Part shown: one piece after another, positions 1-6,135 of the stretch | Layout: every line of letters begins with the position of its first letter | Position numbering within the stretch: the first letter of the stretch is position 1 | Assembly (NCBI GenBank): GCA_944381295.1 | Contig: CALWKP010000044.1 | Location: forward strand, 1 to 13,464 | DNA length: 13,464 nt | From: an uncultured Clostridia bacterium | Lineage (GTDB): Bacteria; Bacillota; Clostridia; Oscillospirales; Acutalibacteraceae | Reading direction: 5' to 3' | Made by a program: the position numbers and the translations under genes | The notes under the pieces: model-generated | Databases searched by the model: none | What the model was told of the DNA's origin: nothing | The model's input: the letters and a program-made list of their open reading frames with translations, nothing else

Positions 1-86
1 TGTTACTTTATGGCACATGAGCATTCAGTCAGCTTTTCAAGCGGCTGAAAGGTGTGTCACCGCAATCCTTCCGCAAGCAAGGCTAA
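1..86 (+). pseudogene. AraC-family regulator, C-terminal tail, frame-broken and cut by the window edge
   Basis: Codons from 21 to the TAA at 84-86 encode AFSQLFKRLKGVSPQSFRKQG, which matches the end of the second helix-turn-helix of AraC/XylS regulators (pattern FSxxFKxxxGxSPxxFR). A TGA at 18-20 lies in the same frame directly before it. The preceding residues that look related (MAHEHS, from 10) are read in a different frame. The gene therefore seems to carry a frameshift near position 20, although only 20 bases upstream are visible. AraC regulators often control neighbouring sugar-transport and glycosidase genes, so this may once have regulated the cluster at 488-5665 (inference). The family call is fairly good. 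The pseudogene status depends on one short stretch and could be a sequencing error. Confidence 0.6.
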
Positions 87-131
87 AAGCCTTGATCACT
101 GTCAGACGCAGGTTCGCGTCCCCATGATCTT

Positions 132-260
132 GGGAGGGCAAAAGCATTTTTTGCTTTTGCCCTCCTGCTTGCACAATTAGCAGGGCCCGGCGGGTTTGTC
201 AACGACGGCGTCAGCCGTTCACTTTATCGTTGACAAATTCGCCGGGTTCTGCTACTTTTT
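132..260. repeat. Structured intergenic repeat, copy 1
   Basis: This copy has two parts. The first is a perfect 13-bp hairpin, 133-145 with 153-165 (GGAGGGCAAAAGC and its complement). The second is a long nested hairpin. Its outer stem is 179-192 with 240-253 (14 pairs, two of them G-T). Its inner stem is a perfect 11 bp, 195-205 with 227-237 (TTTGTCAACGA and complement). A small CGGC-GTCA-GCCG hairpin sits at 206-217, and a run of five T follows at 256-260. A second copy with the same order, spacing and orientation is at 6009-6135. It starts 45 bases after the regulator remnant and lies beyond the 3' end of the minus-strand gene at 488. It could be a small palindromic mobile repeat, a 3' RNA structure or a terminator-like element; the sequence does not decide. 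Confidence 0.8.
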
Positions 261-487
261 GCGGCAGAAGGTATTGTTTACGCAAAAATTGTTTTGTGTG
301 AATCGCAGTTTGTCGCTGCTCTCGGGCGGCGGTAAGGTGATTTTCTCTCCAACAGCCCGCGCTCCGCGTTGGTCAGGACTTTTGCCTTGCGGGAGCTATC
401 GTTGCTATTGGGCGCTCGCCCGAATTTTTTTGGCAACTACGCCTCCTGGCGTGCTCACCGCCGGTGCTTCCAAACTTCGTCTGGGGA
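261..487. other. Intergenic stretch without a recognised gene
   Basis: No reading frame here has a convincing start, ribosome site or recognisable protein. A 99-codon open frame from 196 runs through the repeat and looks accidental. Several short palindromes are present, including CACCGCCGGTG at 458-468 and the terminator-like hairpin listed at 410-431. Confidence 0.6.
410..431 (+). terminator. Possible intrinsic terminator
   Basis: The short GC-only hairpin GGGC-GCTC-GCCC is followed after three bases by seven T residues on the plus strand. It would end plus-strand transcripts coming from the regulator remnant. The stem is only four to five pairs, so this is tentative. Confidence 0.35.
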
Positions 488-1573
488 TTAGATGATCTCT
501 AACGAATCGCGGTCCGGAAGCTGCGGGAGGTTTTGATTGATTCCGTCCTGATACCAGAACGCCACCGAGGAAATATCGTCCTGCAACGGCAGATACCTTC
601 CCTCTGACCTCCAGCCCAGTGCCTGAATCGTGACCTTCAGATTTTGATCAAACCGAATCGGGTCTGCGATATGCCACCGATACAGTCCAAACCTCTGCTG
701 GCTGCGGTAATGCCCATCCCCTTTCAGGACCTGCAATCCGCAGTACGGCGTCGAAAATCCTGCATATTCGCCAGTGTGGGGATCATCAAAGTCATAAGAC
801 CCGCAGAAATAATCTTCTGTTCCGGTTCCGCAGATGGTCGGGTATTCGGTGTCGCCGTCCATGTAGAACTTGATCTCGCCTTCTCCCCACCAGCCACTAT
901 TGTTTACTCCCCAACACATGTAGGTCCCCACATACTGGCCTTTTCCTTCAATGCCATCTACAATCGTGTATGCCGACTTGTACGGCAGCGGATTCACCCG
1001 ACGGAACTGTGCGTGGAAATATCCGTGTTCTTCGGAAACTTCTGTCAGACAGTAGTCGATCTGATAGTAGATGACCGCTTGTTTTACTCCGCGGTTTTCT
1101 AATGTGATGCGGCATCCCTTCCGGAACGGCATCGGCCAATAACAGTTCATGCCGCTGCCCGGATTAAAGTTGACCGCTAAAGAATTATTCTGATAATATT
1201 CCTGCCAGCCGCAGGCGAAGAAATCCCCCAGAGGACACTCTACCGAAGGAATTTCACTGCCATCCCAGTACATCCGCAGGATCAGATCACGATAGTTTAC
1301 CCCACCGCCGATCGTGCACCAGATATGCTGGATACAGCCGCTGTCGCTGATCTCTCCCAAGAGTATCGTTTCTCCCGGTTCAATAAAACAGTATGGGTTG
1401 ACTTTCCAGCCTTTTCCCAGATCCCGTGCGGCTTCCCGGGCGCTTCCGTCGGCAAGCTCGCACATCCCCCCGGCTCCTTTCGCCCCGGTACGGTTCTCCG
1501 GGCTGATCGACCGCGTTTTTGCGTTGGAGAGCTTACTTGCCCCTCCCAGGGTACAGTTGATTCCGTCAAACAT
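488..1573 (-). CDS. DUF2961 / GH172-family glycoside-active protein
   Basis: The 361-residue product has the N-terminal signature SISPENRTGAKGAGG (residues 22-36) and the core block WWGEGEIKFYMDGD (228-241) followed by GTGTEDYF (249-256). These are typical of DUF2961, the family now called GH172, which includes difructose-dianhydride and arabinofuranoside-active enzymes with two glutamates as catalytic residues. Here E231 or E233 and E253 are the candidates (family knowledge plus inference). No signal peptide or membrane segment is seen, so it should act in the cytoplasm. The start follows AAGGAGG at good spacing. It is the last gene of the minus-strand transport operon, 34 bases after the permease, which suggests it processes the imported sugar. 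The exact substrate cannot be read from sequence. It appears intact. Confidence 0.85.
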   Translation of the reverse strand: MFDGINCTLGGASKLSNAKTRSISPENRTGAKGAGGMCELADGSAREAARDLGKGWKVNPYCFIEPGETILLGEISDSGCIQHIWCTIGGGVNYRDLILRMYWDGSEIPSVECPLGDFFACGWQEYYQNNSLAVNFNPGSGMNCYWPMPFRKGCRITLENRGVKQAVIYYQIDYCLTEVSEEHGYFHAQFRRVNPLPYKSAYTIVDGIEGKGQYVGTYMCWGVNNSGWWGEGEIKFYMDGDTEYPTICGTGTEDYFCGSYDFDDPHTGEYAGFSTPYCGLQVLKGDGHYRSQQRFGLYRWHIADPIRFDQNLKVTIQALGWRSEGRYLPLQDDISSVAFWYQDGINQNLPQLPDRDSLEII

Positions 1574-1607
1574 AGGGTTCCTCCTTTTCCGGCCTGAAAC
1601 CGTGGGA

Positions 1608-2462
1608 TTATCCTTTCACCGCTCCGGCTGTCAGGCCTACCGCCATATATTTTTGAATAAATGCAAACAGGATGATCGACGGGATGATTGCCATCATGGT
1701 ACCGGCCGTCATCTCACCCCATTTAATATCATACTTGAGGATCAGGGAATTCAATGCTACGGGAATCGTGCGAAGTGCGTCATCATCCAGGAACATGTTT
1801 GCCGTAAATACTTCGTTCCAGGAATTGATAAATGCAAAAATGAATGTGGTTGCGATCCCTGGTTTGATCACCGGCAGGACTACGCGGAACAGCGACCCTA
1901 ACCGAGAACAACCATCGATCTGTGCTGCTTCCTCGATGGAATTCGGAACGCCCTGGAAGAATCCCCGGAGCGTAACGACAGAAAATGGGATCATACCATT
2001 CATATAGAGAAGAGAAACGCCAGTCAGATTATTGGTGAGATGGAATCCCGCCATCATCTGATAGAGGGGCGCCAGCACAATAAACATCGGGATCATTTGT
2101 GTGAAAAGGAAAAAGAACAAGATTGCACCGCGTCCGCGGAACTTGAACCGGGCGATACAGTAAGATGCAAAAATCGACAGAAATACTGCGCCGGCAGCTC
2201 CGGATGCTGCGCAGATAAACGAGTTCAGGAAGTAACGGCCAAAATTCCCATAGGTAAGCATATTGTAATAATTCTGCATACTGGGATCAGACGGCCAATA
2301 AACGATCGGATACGCATAAATTTCTGCTTGCGACGCTTTCAGAGAGGTAGAAAGTATCCAGAAAAACGGAAAGATAACGACTACCAGGTACACTGCCAGG
2401 ATCAGGATCTTTAGGGTTTTCTGAACATAGAATATCGCCGGATGATGTTGTTTTGTTGTCAT
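1608..2462 (-). CDS. Carbohydrate ABC transporter permease, MalG type (CUT1)
   Basis: This is an inner-membrane permease of 284 residues with about six hydrophobic segments. It carries the EAA loop that contacts the ATPase (EEAAQIDG at about 177-184, followed by LFRVVLPVIKPG) and ends in GLTAGAVKG, a typical MalG-like C-terminus. The ATG at 2462 is preferred because AGGAGG lies nine bases upstream; an in-frame TTG at 2489 would overlap the upstream gene and read through this site. It works as a heterodimer with a MalF-type permease, a solute-binding protein and usually a shared MsiK/MalK-like ATPase encoded elsewhere. Its upstream partner gene is truncated, so although this gene is intact the transporter is probably not functional as encoded here. 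Confidence 0.9.
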   Translation of the reverse strand: MTTKQHHPAIFYVQKTLKILILAVYLVVVIFPFFWILSTSLKASQAEIYAYPIVYWPSDPSMQNYYNMLTYGNFGRYFLNSFICAASGAAGAVFLSIFASYCIARFKFRGRGAILFFFLFTQMIPMFIVLAPLYQMMAGFHLTNNLTGVSLLYMNGMIPFSVVTLRGFFQGVPNSIEEAAQIDGCSRLGSLFRVVLPVIKPGIATTFIFAFINSWNEVFTANMFLDDDALRTIPVALNSLILKYDIKWGEMTAGTMMAIIPSIILFAFIQKYMAVGLTAGAVKG

Positions 2463-2485
2463 GAAATATTCCCTCCTATCCTGTC

Positions 2486-2869
2486 TCAAATGTCGCCAGT
2501 GTCTTCAAACTTCGTGAGGGACAGGTAGAAAATCGTATAAACCGACAACAACAGCATAACGACTACGCCTACCGCGCTGCCCATACCATAATCCAAACTA
2601 TTGATCTGTTCGAGCATATAAGACGTGATAATGTGGGTAGAACCGCCCGGACCACCGTCTGTCATGGAATAGATGAGTTCCGGGAAATTGAAAATCCAAA
2701 TGACACGCAGCAAAAGGGTCAACACAATAACAGGCTTGATAAACGGGAGCGTAATGGAGAAAAACTGACGCAACGACGAAGCTCCGTCCACGCGTGCCGC
2801 TTCATAGAGGTCTAATGGCACTCCCTGGAGCGCCGCACCCACCATCATGGTAAAAACGGGATACCATCC
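2486..2869 (-). pseudogene. Carbohydrate ABC permease, MalF/UgpA type, N-terminal half missing
   Basis: The readable product begins GWYPVFTMMVGAALQGVPLD and continues through the EAA loop (LYEAARVDGASS) and the last two hydrophobic segments to TKFEDTGDI. This matches only the C-terminal part, roughly 125 of the usual 290-310 residues. The first four or so membrane helices are absent. In the same frame a TAG occurs five codons before the homology starts, and no ribosome site precedes the first in-frame ATG at 2848. The homology begins exactly where a solute-binding-protein fragment ends in another frame, so a deletion joined the two genes. The stop is 24 bases before the next permease start, so operon order is otherwise kept. 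A functional short protein is unlikely. Confidence 0.85.
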
Positions 2870-2873
2870 CTTC

Positions 2874-2969
2874 CCATCCTTCTACATACTCGTTCAGCGG
2901 AGCAATCCAGCCGTTGTTGGAGAACTGTGCAAACGTCTGGTCGCGAACTTCTACAACGTCTACATCTTC
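2874..2969 (-). pseudogene. Extracellular sugar-binding protein, internal fragment
   Basis: One frame encodes EDVDVVEVRDQTFAQFSNNG and continues IAPLNEYVEGW. This resembles the part of CUT1 solute-binding proteins after the first domain strand, where the pattern is G-x-D-V-D-V-V-x-V-x-D-Q-x-F-A-Q-F-x-x-x-G-W-I-x-P-L. Only about 32 of some 420 residues are present. No signal peptide or lipobox precedes it, and it is out of frame with the permease remnant that follows. A binding protein normally comes first in such operons, so the place fits. Family assignment rests on a short stretch but the context is supportive. Confidence 0.6.
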
Positions 2970-3022
2970 CCCTGTTCTCCCTCGTGGAGTGCCAGTACAG
3001 GGTCTTTGTCCAACCATTCCAT
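2960..3022 (-). other. Possible 20-codon leader ORF
   Basis: An ATG at 3022 lies ten bases after AAGGA and about 40 bases downstream of the predicted start of the minus-strand transcript. It opens a 20-codon frame (MEWLDKDPVLALHEG...) ending in TAG at 2962-2960, overlapping the binding-protein fragment in another frame. It may be the surviving start of the first operon gene, now frameshifted, or a chance frame. I do not recognise the peptide. Confidence 0.25.
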
Positions 3023-3069
3023 AGTGAAACATTCCTTCTTTTTCGGATAAGTGTATTTGGAACGGTCAA

Positions 3070-3098
3070 AATATACCAAATATCCGGAGTACCGTCAA
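3070..3098 (-). promoter_or_regulatory. Promoter of the minus-strand transport operon
   Basis: On the minus strand TTGACG (3098-3093) is followed after exactly 17 bases by TATATT (3075-3070), a near-consensus housekeeping promoter. Transcription should begin near 3063 and run into the decayed binding-protein and permease genes. Confidence 0.65.
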
Positions 3099-3117
3099 CG
3101 CGTTTTTTGGTGAAAAG

Positions 3118-3180
3118 CAATATGTCATAATTCCGCTCAAAAAAACTAATATAATCCAGCGGCAAAATTATGATATGTTG
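3118..3180. promoter_or_regulatory. Inverted-repeat operator between divergent promoters
   Basis: CAATATGTCATAATT (3118-3132) followed by CCGCT is repeated in inverted form at 3158-3180, where the complement reads CAACATATCATAATT, TTG, CCGCT. The two half-elements agree at 13 of 15 positions. The pair lies about 20 bases upstream of both divergent -35 boxes (3098 minus, 3199 plus). This is the usual place for an activator serving both directions, such as an AraC- or LacI-type regulator. Which protein binds is not known; the AraC remnant at position 1 is one candidate. Confidence 0.55.
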
Positions 3181-3198
3181 CGGTTCTAAAAAAACAAA

Positions 3199-3227
3199 TT
3201 GAATCCCCTTGCAGGCAACAGTATAAT
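3199..3227 (+). promoter_or_regulatory. Promoter of the GH116 gene
   Basis: TTGAAT (3199-3204) and a perfect TATAAT (3222-3227) are separated by 17 bases. The predicted start near 3234 leaves a leader of about 25 bases containing the ribosome site AAAGGGG at 3247-3253. Confidence 0.75.
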
Positions 3228-3259
3228 GAAACCAACATTACTGCCGAAAGGGGATTTTT

Positions 3260-5665
3260 ATGCAATTCCAACGCGATATGATCGAAAAAAACACCATCCA
3301 CTATCCGGATTTGGCCGGACAAGTCAAGTTCCTGCTTGGCGGCATCGGCACCGGAAACATTTCCATCGGCAGCCGGGGACAATTTTGCGATTTTGAAATT
3401 TTCAATTATCCCAACCACGGCTGCAAGATCCCCTATACCTTTTTTGCCATGCGGTCTCAGGTGGAAGGCCAAACTTCCGACTGCCGCGTGCTGGAAGCCG
3501 CCTACCGCGGGCCTTTTGAGACGAGCAACGGCTTTTCCGCAGGGGACCTGTCCGGTTTGCCGCGGTTTGCCCATTCCGATTTTTCTGCAAATTATCCGTT
3601 TGCCCATCTCACATTTCAGCAGGATTCTCTCCCCTTTGCGGTAGAGGCCGAAGCATTCACCCCATTTATCCCGCTGAATGCCGACGATTCCGGAATTCCC
3701 GGGTTTGTCATGCGCTATACGGTACGCAACCTTTCCGAAAAACCTGCCGACGTTTCCATCTGCGGTTCTCTGTCTAACGTCTGCGGTTTTCTGTCCTACG
3801 ACAACATCGACCTTCTCCGTCTCAGCGGGGACGTGTGCAACGAAACGGTACGTGGGCCGCTCAACGGCGTATTCTGCACGTCTCACGACATCCCCCAGGA
3901 CGACTATTCCTTCGGGACCCTGGCTCTTACCACGCCGGACCAGCAGGCTACCATCAAAACCAACTGGGTGGACGGCGGCTGGTGGGACGGCGCAGAAGAC
4001 CTCTGGCGTGACCTGCTCGAGGACGGGCTTCTGGAAGAAATTTCCGATCACGGGGCAATCGGCTCCCAACTGACGGCTACCGGTTCCCGCAAAGTTGGCT
4101 CGGTATGCATCAACCATCATTTTGCACCGGGCGAATCCTATACTTACACCTTCTATTTCACCTGGTCGTTCCCCAACCGATATCACGGATGGGAACCCCC
4201 TGTGCCGTTTGACCGCCATCCGGAACTCCCGGTGGTGCGCAACTATTATGCCAAACAGTTCCCGGACGCACTGGCCGCCGCGAAATATCTGAACAGCAAT
4301 CTTTCCCGCCTGGAATCGGACAGCCGCAAGTTTGCCGACGCGCTGTATTCTTCCACATTAGACCCTGCTGTGATCGACGCTTTGGCCGGCAACATCACCG
4401 TACTGCGGTCACCGACCTGTTTCCGCATTGAAAACGGCACCTTTTTCGGATGGGAAGGCTGCAAAGATCACGACGGATGCTGCCGTGGGAGCTGCACCCA
4501 TGTATGGAATTATGAACAAACTTTAGCATTCTTGTTCCCGGAACTGGAACGCACCATGCAGGAAAACTCCTTTGAAAACGAAGTGGACGAACAAGGAAGC
4601 ATGGCATTCCGCTCTACGTTGATGCTGGACGGCACACGGTTCGACATGCTCCCCGCGACAGACGGACAGCTTGGCTGTCTGATCCGGCTCTACCGCGACT
4701 GGAAACTCTGCGGGGATGACGATTACCTGCGGCGCTGCTGGCCTGGCGCAGTGAGGGCGCTCAATTTTGCATTCTCGTTCTGGGATGCGGACGGGGATTT
4801 TGTCTTGGACAGCCGCCAGCACAACACCTATGACATCGAATTTTACGGTCCGAACTCCCTCACGAACTCCATCTTTTTTGCCGCGCTGAAAGCCGGAGCC
4901 ATCATGGCGGAACACCTTGGCGACACAGAAAACCGCGACCGCTGGCAGGCTGCCTGGAAGGCCGGTTCCGAAAAAATGGATGCGATGCTGTGGAACGGAG
5001 AATATTATGTCCAGCGTTTGGAGGACGTCAACCAATACAAGTATCAGGTCGGCATTGGATGCCTTTCGGACCAGCTTTTGGGACAGGAACTCGCGCACAT
5101 CAGCGGACTGGATTATATCCTCCCACAAGAGCACGTACAAAAAGCCGTATCGTCGATTTACCGCTACAATTTCAAGCGGACTTTTGAAGATCACCACAGC
5201 GTGCAGCGCGGGTATGCGTTCAACAACGAACAGGGGCTGGTCCTTTGCAGCTGGCCGCAGGGAGAACGTCCGGAACAGCCGTTTGTCTACTGCGACGAGA
5301 TCTGGACCGGTGTGGAATATCAGGTAGCTTCCCACCTGATTTTTGAAGGGTACGTGGAAGAGGGTCTGGAAGTGGTTCGTGCGGTGCGCGCGCGTCAGGA
5401 CGGATTCCGCCGCAACCCGTTTGACGAAATCGAATGCGGGCGGCACTATGCCCGGTCGATGGCAAGTTGGGGGGTATTGATCGCGCTATCCGGCTACCGT
5501 TTCGATCTGACAAAGAAAGAAGTCTCTTTTGCCCCCAAGCAAAAAGACGGCGATTTCTCGTGTTTCTTCAGCTCCGGGACCTGTTGGGGCGTTTACACGG
5601 AAACGGAGAACGGTGAAAAGGATCTCCACGTGTTATACGGAGACCCCAATATTTCTCTCAAATAA
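3260..5665 (+). CDS. GH116-family glycosidase (GBA2-like, DUF608)
   Basis: The 801-residue length and motifs fit GH116, which includes bacterial beta-glucosidases/beta-xylosidases and human non-lysosomal glucosylceramidase GBA2. The N-terminal domain has GGIGTGNISIGSRGQFCDFE (residues 27-46). The C-terminal (alpha/alpha)6 domain has WEGC (398-401), CTHVWNYEQTLAFLFPELER after it, and HNTYDIEFYGPNS (from 521). By comparison with GBA2, D525 of TYD is the likely acid/base; the nucleophile should be a glutamate in the earlier block, possibly E399 (inference). There is no signal peptide, so it acts in the cytoplasm on imported glycosides. ATG 3260 follows AAAGGGG by six bases and a strong promoter. 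The gene is intact and transcribed away from the transporter operon. The substrate is not determined. Confidence 0.9.
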   Translation: MQFQRDMIEKNTIHYPDLAGQVKFLLGGIGTGNISIGSRGQFCDFEIFNYPNHGCKIPYTFFAMRSQVEGQTSDCRVLEAAYRGPFETSNGFSAGDLSGLPRFAHSDFSANYPFAHLTFQQDSLPFAVEAEAFTPFIPLNADDSGIPGFVMRYTVRNLSEKPADVSICGSLSNVCGFLSYDNIDLLRLSGDVCNETVRGPLNGVFCTSHDIPQDDYSFGTLALTTPDQQATIKTNWVDGGWWDGAEDLWRDLLEDGLLEEISDHGAIGSQLTATGSRKVGSVCINHHFAPGESYTYTFYFTWSFPNRYHGWEPPVPFDRHPELPVVRNYYAKQFPDALAAAKYLNSNLSRLESDSRKFADALYSSTLDPAVIDALAGNITVLRSPTCFRIENGTFFGWEGCKDHDGCCRGSCTHVWNYEQTLAFLFPELERTMQENSFENEVDEQGSMAFRSTLMLDGTRFDMLPATDGQLGCLIRLYRDWKLCGDDDYLRRCWPGAVRALNFAFSFWDADGDFVLDSRQHNTYDIEFYGPNSLTNSIFFAALKAGAIMAEHLGDTENRDRWQAAWKAGSEKMDAMLWNGEYYVQRLEDVNQYKYQVGIGCLSDQLLGQELAHISGLDYILPQEHVQKAVSSIYRYNFKRTFEDHHSVQRGYAFNNEQGLVLCSWPQGERPEQPFVYCDEIWTGVEYQVASHLIFEGYVEEGLEVVRAVRARQDGFRRNPFDEIECGRHYARSMASWGVLIALSGYRFDLTKKEVSFAPKQKDGDFSCFFSSGTCWGVYTETENGEKDLHVLYGDPNISLK

Positions 5666-5680
5666 TTCTTCTACTATCAA

Positions 5681-5724
5681 AAATCCCCTTGGACTGGATT
5701 CCCACACCCAGTCCAAGGGGATTT
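5681..5724. terminator. Perfect 17-bp hairpin, probably a bidirectional terminator
   Basis: AAATCCCCTTGGACTGG (5681-5697) pairs perfectly with 5708-5724 around a ten-base loop. It begins 16 bases after the GH116 stop. On the plus strand the T tract is short (TTTCT). On the minus strand the stem is followed by a run of five T, so it works at least as well for the minus-strand frame that stops at 5764. Confidence 0.8.
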
Positions 5725-5763
5725 CTGCGCTCCCACATCCGGGAGCCGCTGTTCTTTTTGGGA

Positions 5764-6008
5764 TCAGGACCTCCCCGCAAACGCAAATTCTATCCCGGTG
5801 ATGTCCTCCAGCGTTTCCCCGGAAAGAAAAAACGCCGGCATATCCGTGGCGTCCGACTTCCTTTCTTTCCCGTCGCAGAGGTAATACCACTGCCTTTCCG
5901 GTTCTTCCCCGGGCTCTTCGGCTTCTTCCCGGAAGTATTCATAAGAGAACTCATATCTCCTGCCATCGCAACTCCCTCCGCAATTCTTTCCCGTACCGTC
6001 ATAGTAGT
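5764..6008 (-). pseudogene. Start-less protein fragment, unrecognised
   Basis: On the minus strand an open frame reads FHYYDGTGKNCGGSCDGRRY, later QWYYLCDGKERKSDATDMP and ends ITGIEFAFAGRS before TGA at 5766-5764. It has no usable start: the only in-frame ATG is deep inside, and the first upstream stop (TAA, 6054-6052) lies in the structured repeat. A good minus-strand terminator follows 40 bases after the stop. The residue mix (many aromatics, acidic stretch EEAEEPGEEPE, paired cysteines) looks like real protein rather than a chance frame. It is probably the C-terminal end of a gene whose front was lost, with the repeat now at the break. I do not recognise the family. Confidence 0.45.
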
Positions 6009-6135
6009 GGAAGGCAAAAGCACAGCTTGCTTTTGCCTTCCTGTTTGCCTGTTAAGCAGGACTCGGAGACCTTGTCAACGACGGCGTCAGCCGTTTATTT
6101 CATCGTTGACAAGAACATCGAGTCCTGCTACTTTT
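6009..6135. repeat. Structured intergenic repeat, copy 2
   Basis: It has the same architecture as the copy at 132-260: a 13-bp hairpin 6009-6021 with 6029-6041, an outer stem 6055-6064 with 6120-6129 (AGCAGGACTC and complement, perfect), an inner stem 6071-6081 with 6103-6113 (CTTGTCAACGA and complement, perfect), the CGGC-GTCA-GCCG hairpin, and a run of six T at 6131-6136. The outer stem begins six bases after the aspS stop on the minus strand, so aspS transcripts would carry it as their 3' structure. Differences from copy 1 inside the stems are mostly paired and keep the base pairing. Confidence 0.8.

Noticed and set aside
196..495. A 99-codon plus-strand frame through repeat copy 1
   Set aside because: The similar peptide STTASAV-FIVDK in repeat copy 2 reflects conserved DNA stems rather than protein. 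The frame lacks a ribosome site and runs into the 3' end of the GH172 gene.
3146..4219. A 357-codon minus-strand open frame opposite the GH116 gene
   Set aside because: It lies entirely antisense to strong GH116 homology and ends inside the divergent promoter region. There is no supporting start signal.
4523..5446. A 307-codon minus-strand open frame opposite the GH116 catalytic domain
   Set aside because: It mirrors codon positions of the real gene. No known domain or ribosome site was found.
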